In this document: positions 17,134 through 24,701 of the stretch, piece by piece | How positions within the stretch are numbered: position 1 is the first letter of the stretch | Layout: each line of letters opens with the position of its first letter | Assembly: GCA_035506575.1 (NCBI GenBank) | Contig: DATJPD010000100.1 | Location: 124,001-188,000, forward strand | From: DATJPD01 sp035506575 | GTDB lineage: Bacteria; Pseudomonadota; Alphaproteobacteria; CACIAM-22H2 | Length of the DNA stretch: 64,000 nucleotides | Reading direction: 5' to 3' | Notes under the pieces: model-generated | Told to the model about the DNA's origin: nothing | What the model saw: the letters and a program-made list of their open reading frames with translations, nothing else | The model's database searches: none | Position numbers and translations under genes: made by a program

Positions 17134-18756
17134 CTATTGCTTCACCTTCACGAAGCGCAGCGGGAAGAAATTGTCGGCCTGCTGCACCAGTTCGACATTG
17201 TCCTTGGCCGCCCACACGACGACCTGCTGGTGGAGCGGAATGTAGGCGTAGTCGCCGAGATAGATCTTCGTCGCCTCGTGGATCATTGCGTCGCGCTTGG
17301 CCTTGTCGGCCTCGACCTCGACCTTGTCGGCGAGCGCATCGAACGCCTTGTTCGAATAGCCGCCGGAATTGTAGAGGCCCTTCTTGGTGGCGTTGCTCGG
17401 GGTCTCGATCAGCGCCTCGAACACGTTGTGGACGTCATACGTAGCGCCCGGCGACCAGCCCAGCATGTAGAAGCTGGTGTTCGGCGCCTTCTCGACATTG
17501 GCGGCCGTACGCAGAATCTTGGCGAAGTACTTGGCGCGGGTCTGCGCCAGCAGGTCCACCTTGATGCCGACCTTGGCCAGCATCGAGACGACGGCCTGGC
17601 AGATCGCCTCGTCCTTGACGTAGCGGTCGTTCGGGCAGTCGAAGCCGGTCTCGAACCCGTTGGGGTAGCCCGCGTCGGCCAGCAGCTTCTTCGACCGCTC
17701 CGGGTCGAATTTCGGCCGTACGTCGAGGTCCTTGGTGTAGCCGTTCATGCCCGGGGCGACCATGAGCGCGGTCGGCTTCGACTGGCCGCGCATGACGCTG
17801 CGCTTGATCGCCTCCACGTCGATCGCGCGGTAGAACGCCTCCCGCACCCGGATGTCCCGGAACGGATTCTTGCCCTTGACGTTCGATTCCGGCAGCTCGT
17901 CCGACTGCGTGTTGAAGCCCAGGAAGACGATGCGCGTCTCGGGCGTCTCGAGGATGCGGCGGCCCGGTGTCTTGCCGATGCGGTCGGTGTCCTGCGGCGG
18001 CACGGTGTAGACCATGTCGACCTCGCCCGAGAGCAGGGCCGCGACGCGCGTGGCGTCGTTGGCGATGCGCTCGAAGGTCACCGTGGTCAGGTTGTGCTCG
18101 GGCTTGTCCCACCAGGTCGGGTTGGCGACAAGGACGGTGCGCACGTCGGGCTCGCGCGTCTTGAGCATGAACGGCCCAGTGCCGTCGGCGTTGCGGGTGG
18201 CGTAGTTCTCCTCGTTCTTGGTCAGGTCCGCGGCGGCGACGGCGTTGTGCGCCTCGGCCCAGATCTTCGACATGATGCCGATCTGCTGCAGCTTGGAGAC
18301 CAGGAGCGGGTCGACGACCTTGGTCTCGATCTCGACCACGAAGTCGCTGACCTTGCGGACCTCCTTCACCGACGTGAGGTTGCCCTGCATGTTCGAGCCG
18401 TTGCCCATGGCGCGGTTGATCGAGAACACGACGTCGTCGGCGCTGAACGGCTCGCCGCCGTGGAACTTCACACCCTGGCGCAGGGTGAACCGGTAGACGG
18501 TCGGGCTCGGCTGCTCGACCTTGGTGGCCAGGGCCGGCTCGAGGTTCAGGTTGCGGTCGTGCCGGAACAGCGGCTCGTAGATGTTCTGCAGGAAGCTCAG
18601 CAGGAAGGTCTCGTTGCGGGCGTAAGGGTCCATCGAATTGACGTCGCCGTCATTGGCCCACACGAAATTGGCCGCCCGTACGGGCCCCGCCGCCGCGAGC
18701 GCAAAAATCGCCGCCGCGATCAGCAGCGCGGCGTTAAAACGCTGGAATCGTGCCAT
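17134..18756 (-). CDS. ABC transporter substrate-binding protein, family 5 (DppA/OppA-like)
   Basis: Periplasmic solute receptor, 540 aa. A Sec signal peptide (AALLIAAAIFALAAAGPVRA, cut near residue 28) leads into NFVWANDGDVNSMDPYARNE and the SBP_bac_5 core RFTLRQGVKFHGGEPFSADDVVFSINRA. Family 5 receptors bind peptides, but also nickel, heme, opines or glycosides, so the ligand is open. Its ABC partners follow downstream. The ligBA dioxygenase genes lie 149 nt upstream on the same strand. Confidence 0.92.
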   Translation of the reverse strand: MARFQRFNAALLIAAAIFALAAAGPVRAANFVWANDGDVNSMDPYARNETFLLSFLQNIYEPLFRHDRNLNLEPALATKVEQPSPTVYRFTLRQGVKFHGGEPFSADDVVFSINRAMGNGSNMQGNLTSVKEVRKVSDFVVEIETKVVDPLLVSKLQQIGIMSKIWAEAHNAVAAADLTKNEENYATRNADGTGPFMLKTREPDVRTVLVANPTWWDKPEHNLTTVTFERIANDATRVAALLSGEVDMVYTVPPQDTDRIGKTPGRRILETPETRIVFLGFNTQSDELPESNVKGKNPFRDIRVREAFYRAIDVEAIKRSVMRGQSKPTALMVAPGMNGYTKDLDVRPKFDPERSKKLLADAGYPNGFETGFDCPNDRYVKDEAICQAVVSMLAKVGIKVDLLAQTRAKYFAKILRTAANVEKAPNTSFYMLGWSPGATYDVHNVFEALIETPSNATKKGLYNSGGYSNKAFDALADKVEVEADKAKRDAMIHEATKIYLGDYAYIPLHQQVVVWAAKDNVELVQQADNFFPLRFVKVKQ

Positions 18757-18905
18757 GACACTCGATCTCCCCTCGTGATGCCCGCTGCCCTGTGTTTCGG
18801 CTCGTTGCCCTGCACTTTTGTGCCGGGCGGCCGTCTACAGGCATCTTCCAGCCAAAGGGCTCCGAACTCAAGCCTCGGCGAGGACGGGACGGGATCGAGA
18901 GGGGC

Positions 18906-19769
18906 TCAGACGGCGAGGCGCAACGGCGGCTGGTTCTCCAGGACGAGGAGGCCGGTGGCGGTGTTGGAGATCGGGATATGGTAGTTGCCGTGGACGCGCG
19001 ACACGCGCCCGCTCAAGGCGCCACGCATCGCGATCCAGTTCAAGAGCTCCACACCCTGCGAACCCGCCTGCTCGACGATGTCGAGCACGGAATACCGGGT
19101 AAGCGCCTCGGGATCGTCCACGATCTTTTCGAGGCACATCAGGTCGAACGGCTTGTTGATGAAGCCGGCACGCGTGCCGTCGAGCTGATGCGACAGGCCG
19201 CCGGTGCCGAGGATGAGGACCTTCGCGGTCTCGTCGTAGGATTCGATGGCGCGGCTGATCGCGCGGCCGAGCTTGAAGCAGCGCGCGGGCGATGGCAGCG
19301 GATGCTGCACGGTGTTGATCTCGATCGGGATCGTCTTCACCGGGCGCGCGTGCGCAGAGCCCGGCCACAGGAGGCTCAGCGGAATGGTGAACGCGTGGTC
19401 GACAAGCATCTCCTGGCAGCTCGTGATGTCGAACTCGTCCTCGACCAGCGAGTCGATCAGATGCCACGACAGCCGCGCATCGCCGGGAAACGGATGAGCC
19501 ACCGGCAGGCCCCAGCCCTCGTCGGCATGCCGGTATTCGGCCGCGGCGCCGACCGCGAAGGTCGGCATCTTGTCGAGGAAGAAGTTCAGCCCGTGGTCGT
19601 TGTAGATGACCACCACCACGTCCGGCTTCACGCGGCTGAGCCAGCGCTGGGCGCCGACGAAGCCGTCGAAGAACGGCCGCCAGTAGGGGTCGTTCTGCAG
19701 CCCCTTGGCGATGGCGTTGCCGATCGAGGGGATATGCGAGGTGGCGATGCCGCCGACGATCTGGGCCAT
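18906..19769 (-). CDS. ligB: Class III extradiol dioxygenase, catalytic (LigB/PCA 4,5-dioxygenase beta-type) subunit
   Basis: Non-heme Fe(II) ring-cleaving dioxygenase of the LigB superfamily, 287 aa. Residues matching the LigAB metal site are present: His12 (ATSHIPSIG), His59 (YNDHG) and Glu241 (GVELLNW). His194 (GGLSHQLDG) is the acid/base. The best-known reaction is protocatechuate to 4-carboxy-2-hydroxymuconate semialdehyde, but gallate and methylated substrates are used by relatives. The start ATG at 19769 follows the alpha-subunit stop by 2 nt. Gene symbol given by family, not by proven substrate. Confidence 0.88.
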   Translation of the reverse strand: MAQIVGGIATSHIPSIGNAIAKGLQNDPYWRPFFDGFVGAQRWLSRVKPDVVVVIYNDHGLNFFLDKMPTFAVGAAAEYRHADEGWGLPVAHPFPGDARLSWHLIDSLVEDEFDITSCQEMLVDHAFTIPLSLLWPGSAHARPVKTIPIEINTVQHPLPSPARCFKLGRAISRAIESYDETAKVLILGTGGLSHQLDGTRAGFINKPFDLMCLEKIVDDPEALTRYSVLDIVEQAGSQGVELLNWIAMRGALSGRVSRVHGNYHIPISNTATGLLVLENQPPLRLAV

Positions 19770-19771
19770 GG

Positions 19772-20146
19772 CTAGTTCCCCTTCCCCGCGGCCGCGAGCT
19801 TCGCCTTGAAGGCCTCGACCGTCATGCCGGTCTGCTGGGCGCCGATGTCCTGCACGCCGAGGCCGAGAAGGCCGGCGAGCTTGGCGAGGTAGTAGATGTT
19901 GCCGCCGGCCTCGATCATCTCGAGCACGTTGCGATTGCGCACCGCACGGCACTGTTGCGGGGTCAGGTGGAACCTGGCGCAATAGGCGTTTTCGTCCGCC
20001 AGGAACGCAGCACGGTTCTCGGCGTTGTTGAAGGAAAAGCACATCTTGTTGAGCGCGTAGCCCTTGCGCGCCCGGTCGCCGTCGAAGATCGGCGTGCCCG
20101 GTATCTCGTAATGCGGTCCTGGCTTATGAGGGGGGGACTGATGCAT
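19772..20146 (-). CDS. ligA: Class III extradiol dioxygenase small (LigA/alpha-type) subunit
   Basis: 124 aa alpha-helical lid subunit of the LigAB enzyme: GTPIFDGDRARKGYALNKMCFS at the N-terminus, then FLADENAYCARFHLTPQQ and VLEMIEAGGNIYYLAKLAG. The start at 20146 has GGGAG seven bases upstream; in-frame sequence further upstream is non-conserved. It is immediately followed by ligB, as a two-subunit enzyme requires. A 223-nt divergent gap separates it from the TauD-like gene and should hold promoters for both; I see no clear operator in it. Confidence 0.88.
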   Translation of the reverse strand: MHQSPPHKPGPHYEIPGTPIFDGDRARKGYALNKMCFSFNNAENRAAFLADENAYCARFHLTPQQCRAVRNRNVLEMIEAGGNIYYLAKLAGLLGLGVQDIGAQQTGMTVEAFKAKLAAAGKGN

Positions 20147-20369
20147 GGCGGACTCCCAGGTTAGGGGAAAATTCCACCAGCCCGGTGCCGCCCCGTCTTT
20201 GACGTGGATCAAATAGGGGCGCCCGCCCAGAGGAGCGTCCCGCGCCCGGCAGCCGCCTCTCGTGGTCCGGCCATGGCGCGGCCGGTGAATTTCGGACATC
20301 ATGGCGGCCGGGCAACGAAGGGGGCCGTTCAAGGTCCCCGCCTTGCGGTGCGGACCTGGAGGATGCGCC

Positions 20370-21338
20370 ATGAACAAGCCGTTCGCGTTCAATCGCGGTG
20401 GACCGCTCGTGACCGAGCGCGCCGGGGTGACAGCGCGCAAGGTCGGCGCCTATCTGGGGGCCGAGATCGGCGGTGTCGATCTGCGCCGGCCGCTCCCGGA
20501 CGTGCAGTTCCAGGTGATCGAAGCGGCCCTGGTCCAGCACGAGTTGATCATCTTTCGCGACCAGGAAATCACCGGCGAGGACCTGATCGCGTTCGGGCGG
20601 CGCTTCGGCGAACTGACCGTGCATCCGTTCGCGCCCAACGAGGGCAAAGCACCCGAGCTCATCAAGTTCCGCAATGACGAGAAGGTGCCGCCCTACGGCA
20701 CCGATGTCTGGCATTCCGACGAGACGTTCCGAGCCGAGCCGCCGATGGCGACCATCCTGTGCGCCAAGGAGGTCCCGGCGGTCGGCGGCGACACGATGTT
20801 CGTCAGCATGAGTGCCGCCTACGAGGGCCTGAGCGACCGCCTGCAGCAATTCATTTCAGGGCTCGAAGCCATTCACGACATCAAGCCGTTCCGGCCGCTG
20901 TTCGAGAAAAACCCGAAGAAGCTTCAGGAATACGAGCTCAAATATCCGCCGCGGGTCCACCCGGTGGTGCGCATCCACCCGGTCTCGGGACGCAAAGTGC
21001 TATTCGTCAATCCGCAGTTCACCATCGCGATCAAGGGTATGGAGGAGCGCGAGAGCCGCTCATTGCTGGACGTTCTGTTCCACCAAGCGCTGATCCCGGA
21101 ATACCAGTTCCGCCATCACTGGGCGCCGCACACGATCGCGATGTGGGACAACCGGTCGACGCAGCACTATGCGGTCCACGACTACTATCCGCAGCGGCGC
21201 TACATGGACCGCGTGACGATCCGCGGCGGCCCGGTGACGGGGATGCCAGCCGCCGATCCGGCGAGCCTGCGCCGGCTGAAATACGTCGCGGAGGGCGAGG
21301 TCGTACCCTACGGGGGGCATCGGCCGATCGGCGACTGA
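20370..21338 (+). CDS. TauD/TfdA family 2-oxoglutarate-dependent dioxygenase
   Basis: Fe(II)/2-oxoglutarate oxygenase, 322 aa. The facial triad is visible: His115 and Asp117 in VWHSDETF, and the distal His266 in NRSTQHYAVHDYY, followed by the 2OG-binding arginines in QRRYMDRVTI. An N-terminal AYLGAEIGGVDLRRPL block is typical of the family. TauD acts on taurine and TfdA on 2,4-D; other members act on varied carboxylates and sulfonates. Start at 20370 after CTGGAGGAT. Followed 32 nt later by a TRAP transporter, implying a common substrate. Confidence 0.88.
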   Translation: MNKPFAFNRGGPLVTERAGVTARKVGAYLGAEIGGVDLRRPLPDVQFQVIEAALVQHELIIFRDQEITGEDLIAFGRRFGELTVHPFAPNEGKAPELIKFRNDEKVPPYGTDVWHSDETFRAEPPMATILCAKEVPAVGGDTMFVSMSAAYEGLSDRLQQFISGLEAIHDIKPFRPLFEKNPKKLQEYELKYPPRVHPVVRIHPVSGRKVLFVNPQFTIAIKGMEERESRSLLDVLFHQALIPEYQFRHHWAPHTIAMWDNRSTQHYAVHDYYPQRRYMDRVTIRGGPVTGMPAADPASLRRLKYVAEGEVVPYGGHRPIGD

Positions 21339-21370
21339 ACCAGAGATAACGACGACAAGGGGAGGGAGAT

Positions 21371-22420
21371 ATGAAACGGCGTCAGTTCAACGCCTCGCTG
21401 CTCGGCGGTGCTGCGGCGGCGATTGCGGCACCCTATCTGGCGCGAGCCCAGGACGTCTACAACCTCAAGCTCGGACACTTCATCACGCCGACGCACATCT
21501 TCTCGAAATATCTGGAACAATGGGTGGCGTTTCTCAAAGAGAAGTCGAACGGCCGGCTCAACATCACGATCTTTCCCGGCAGCGAGATGGGGCCGGTCAA
21601 CAACTACTTCGACTACGCGCGGACCGGCGTCGCCGACATCACCTGGTTCCTGCATGGGGCCACGCCCGGCCGCTTCCCGCTGACCGAGATCGTGCAGCTT
21701 CCCTACATGGTCGGCAGTGCCGAGATCGGCATCAAGGTGCTCAACGATCCTGCGGTTCTGCAGTATCTGGCACCCGAGCACGAGGGCACGAAGATCCTGT
21801 GGCTCCTGACCCACCAGCCCGGCAACCTGCACACGACCAAGGTTCCCGTGCGCAAGGTCGAGGACATGAAGGGCCTTCGCATCCGTTTCGCCTCGACGAC
21901 GATCAAGAGCTTCATCGCCGCCCTGGGGGCCACCCCCGTCGGCGTACCGCCCAGCGGCCAGGCCGACGCGCTGCAGAAGGGCACGATCGACGGCACATTC
22001 GTCGATTACGGCGGCGCCGATTCCGCGTTCCATCTCGGCGGCATCGTCAAGTACACGACCGAGATGTATTCCTACGTCAGCAGCTTCGCCGTGGTGATGA
22101 ATCCGAACAGCTACGCCAAGCTCCCGCCCGACTTGCAGAAGCTCATCGACGGGACGATCCAGCCGCGCATCCCGGAAATCGGCAAGCTCTGGGATTCGGC
22201 CGATGCGCCGGGCAAGAAATACCTGGTCTCGGAGGGCGCGACGGCGATCCCGCTGTCGGCAGCCGAGGACGCCAGGTTCAAGCAGATCGGCGCCGAGGAT
22301 TCCAAGAAAGTCCTGGCCGAGCTCGACGGCAAGGGCAAGCCCGCGACCAAGCTCTACGGGCTGATGCGCGACCTCGCGGCGAAGCACGCCAAGGACTCCT
22401 ACAGCTTCTGGAAGACCTGA
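21371..22420 (+). CDS. dctP: TRAP transporter substrate-binding protein, DctP family
   Basis: Periplasmic receptor of a tripartite ATP-independent transporter, 349 aa. The twin-arginine-like leader KRRQFNASLLGGAAAA ends in LARAQ, so export may be Tat-type. Core DctP features: KLGHFITPTHIFSKYLEQW, ADITWFLHGATPGRFPLTEI, and DMKGLRIRFASTTIKSFIAALGATPV with the conserved Arg that binds the ligand carboxylate. That arginine argues for an organic acid as substrate. Followed by both membrane components. Confidence 0.93.
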   Translation: MKRRQFNASLLGGAAAAIAAPYLARAQDVYNLKLGHFITPTHIFSKYLEQWVAFLKEKSNGRLNITIFPGSEMGPVNNYFDYARTGVADITWFLHGATPGRFPLTEIVQLPYMVGSAEIGIKVLNDPAVLQYLAPEHEGTKILWLLTHQPGNLHTTKVPVRKVEDMKGLRIRFASTTIKSFIAALGATPVGVPPSGQADALQKGTIDGTFVDYGGADSAFHLGGIVKYTTEMYSYVSSFAVVMNPNSYAKLPPDLQKLIDGTIQPRIPEIGKLWDSADAPGKKYLVSEGATAIPLSAAEDARFKQIGAEDSKKVLAELDGKGKPATKLYGLMRDLAAKHAKDSYSFWKT

Positions 22421-22423
22421 CCA

Positions 22424-22927
22424 ATGGGGCCTGGGGGGCGGGCGTTGGCGGCGCTGGCGCGCTGGCTGGGATATGCCAGCGCCGCCTGCCTGATCGCGAT
22501 GATGATGATCACGGTCGCCGACGTGACCATGCGCGCCGTCTTCAACCGCCCGATCGCCGGCACTTACGACCTCGTCCAGTTCTTCCTCGTCGGCATCGTC
22601 TTCCTCAACCTGCCCGCGGTCTTCCTCGCCGAGGAGAACATCGCCGTCGACCTGGTGGACCATTTCGCCAGCGCTGGCACAATCGGCCTGCTCCGGATTA
22701 CGGCCGCAGCGCTCGGTCTCGCCTTCCTGGGCCTGCTGGCCTGGCAGGTGATCGGGCCAGCCATCGATTCGGTGCGGTTCGGCGAGACGGCCTCGGACCT
22801 GCCGATGTCGCTCGGCTACTACTGGGCGCTCATCATCCTGGGTCTGTTCGCGACGCTGCCGGCCGCGGGATACATGCTGCATAAGGGCTTCGGCCGGCCC
22901 ACCCGGCGCCCCGAAGAGCACCGATGA
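22424..22927 (+). CDS. dctQ: TRAP transporter small permease, DctQ family
   Basis: Four-helix membrane subunit, 167 aa: LARWLGYASAACLIAMMMITVADVTMR, then FNRPIAGTYDLVQFFLVGIVFLNLPAVFLAEENIAVDLV, the conserved DctQ centre. It starts 3 nt after dctP and overlaps dctM by 4 nt. Confidence 0.92.
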   Translation: MGPGGRALAALARWLGYASAACLIAMMMITVADVTMRAVFNRPIAGTYDLVQFFLVGIVFLNLPAVFLAEENIAVDLVDHFASAGTIGLLRITAAALGLAFLGLLAWQVIGPAIDSVRFGETASDLPMSLGYYWALIILGLFATLPAAGYMLHKGFGRPTRRPEEHR

Positions 22928-24225
22928 CCCCGCAGATCATCGGTCTTGTCGGCTTCGCGGTCCTGGTGGCGCTCATCTTCCTGCGGGTCCCGGTGGCGGT
23001 GGCCCTTGGCGCGGTCGGCACGGTCGGATACGCGGTGCTCGACGGGTGGCCGGCGGCCCTTCTCGTCCTCGGCAAGGCGCCATTCAGCTTCGCCTCCGCC
23101 TACGACTTGTCGGTCGTACCGCTGTTCGTCCTCATGGGTGCCGTCGCCGCGCATTCCGGCATGGCGACCGAGCTGTTCCAGTCTATCAACGTCATGTTCA
23201 GCGGCCGTCGCGGTACTTTGGCGACTGCGACCGTCGGTGCGTGTGCCGCACTGGGCGCCGTGTCGGGTTCATCGCTCGCGATGGTCGCGACGATGAGCCA
23301 TGTCGCGGTGCCGGAAATGCGGCGCGCCAATTACGACGACAGGCTGGCCTTGGGTTCGGCGGTGGCGGGCGGGACGCTCGGCATCCTGATCCCCCCGTCG
23401 GTGATGCTGATCTTCTACGGGATCATCGCCGTGCAATCGATCCCCAAGCTGTTCGCGGCCGGCATGATCCCGGGCCTCCTGCTCGCAGCGCTGCAGATCG
23501 GCGTCGTCAAAGCCATCACCTGGTTCCGGCCCGAATGGGCGCCGGCCACGAAGCCTGCCGCGTTCGCCGAGCGCCTCAAGGCGTCGATCGGCATGTGGAA
23601 GCTCCTGTTCATCTTCTTCCTGTCCATCGGCGGCATCTACGCCGGCTGGTTCAGCCCGACCGAGGCCGCGGCCGTGGGTACGTTTGCCACGATCGTGCTG
23701 GCCGCGGCATCGCGTGAGCTCACCCTCGAGCAGCTCACCGACGCCATCGTCGAATCGAGCCGGACCACGGCCATGCTGTTCTTCATTCTGCTCGGCGCCA
23801 TCATGTTCAGCTACTTCATCGTCCAGACCCAGATCGCGCCGAGCCTCGCGCATTGGGTCACGGCGCTGCGGCTGCCGGGCCTCGGCGTGATGCTGTTCAT
23901 CATCGTCTTCTACATCCTGCTCGGGAGCTTTCTCGAATCCCTCACGATGATCCTGATCACCGTGCCGGTGTTCGCCCCGCTCGCGCAGGAGCTGGGCTTC
24001 AGCTTGATCTGGTTCGGCGTGCTGCTCGTCGTGCTCATCGAAGTCGGGCTCATCCATCCGCCGATGGGCATGAACCTGTTCGTGCTGCAATCGCAGGTCG
24101 ATGACGTCAAGCTCGGCCAGCTTTACATCGGCAGCGCTTATTTCCTGGTCGCCAACGCCATCCTCATCGCACTGCTGCTGGCCTTTCCGGAGCTCGCCCT
24201 GTGGCTGCCGCGCGTTCTCTATTGA
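22924..24225 (+). CDS. dctM: TRAP transporter large permease, DctM family
   Basis: Polytopic Na+-driven transport subunit, 433 aa. Diagnostic stretches: YDLSVVPLFVLMGAVAAHSG, ACAALGAVSGSSLAMVATMS, GGTLGILIPPSVMLIFYGI and GLIHPPMGMNLFVLQSQ. Completes a dctPQM set. Its stop overlaps the convergent unknown gene by 7 nt. Confidence 0.94.
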   Translation: MTPQIIGLVGFAVLVALIFLRVPVAVALGAVGTVGYAVLDGWPAALLVLGKAPFSFASAYDLSVVPLFVLMGAVAAHSGMATELFQSINVMFSGRRGTLATATVGACAALGAVSGSSLAMVATMSHVAVPEMRRANYDDRLALGSAVAGGTLGILIPPSVMLIFYGIIAVQSIPKLFAAGMIPGLLLAALQIGVVKAITWFRPEWAPATKPAAFAERLKASIGMWKLLFIFFLSIGGIYAGWFSPTEAAAVGTFATIVLAAASRELTLEQLTDAIVESSRTTAMLFFILLGAIMFSYFIVQTQIAPSLAHWVTALRLPGLGVMLFIIVFYILLGSFLESLTMILITVPVFAPLAQELGFSLIWFGVLLVVLIEVGLIHPPMGMNLFVLQSQVDDVKLGQLYIGSAYFLVANAILIALLLAFPELALWLPRVLY

Positions 24226-24701
24226 TCCGCCTCAAAGACGGACTGGATTTCGTTTTGAAGAGGCCGTAGCGGCCCGTCCAGGCGCGACGGAGCGCCGGCC
24301 TGGAAGGACGCGGTCAGCCGCCGCCAGATGTCGGCGCCGCAGGTTTCGAGGACGAGCGGCTTCAGCGCCGGGGCGCGGTCGAGGGGCAATTTGACGGTCC
24401 GGTCGCCGGCGACCGGCCAGCCGATCGGCCAGCGGATTCTGCCGTCGATGTCCGCAAACGGATAGTCGTCGACCGTCTTGCCCTGCGGCATCGGCGCCAG
24501 CATGAACGCCCCGATGATTCGGCCGCGATACGCCTCGTCGCCAAAGCCGCGCGCGCCCTGGGCGATGTAGACCGCGACAGCGGTGTCCGTCCCGGCGATC
24601 TCCCGCCCCATCTCGACCAGGCGGGCGCGGGCCACGCGGGTGGCGCAGACCAGGGTGCGGCCGGTGAATCCGTAAAGCGGCTTGAGCCAGCCGATCCTCA
24701 C
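24219..24701 (-). CDS. Conserved-looking protein of unknown function
   Basis: 160 aa, not recognised with confidence. No signal peptide or membrane segment. The middle is highly ordered (VYIAQGARGFGDEAYRGRIIGAFMLAP, then YPFADIDGRIRWPIGWPV) and looks like a small beta-rich, possibly PUA/EVE-like, domain; that reading is only an impression. It starts inside the stop of the aldolase/dehydrogenase gene (4-nt overlap), so it is translationally coupled to that operon. Confidence 0.65.
   Translation of the reverse strand: MRIGWLKPLYGFTGRTLVCATRVARARLVEMGREIAGTDTAVAVYIAQGARGFGDEAYRGRIIGAFMLAPMPQGKTVDDYPFADIDGRIRWPIGWPVAGDRTVKLPLDRAPALKPLVLETCGADIWRRLTASFQAGAPSRLDGPLRPLQNEIQSVFEADQ

Noticed and set aside
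16026..18984. Long plus-strand frames across the dpp-like region
   Set aside because: Shadows of the permease and binding-protein genes; the minus-strand products have Dpp motifs and a signal peptide.
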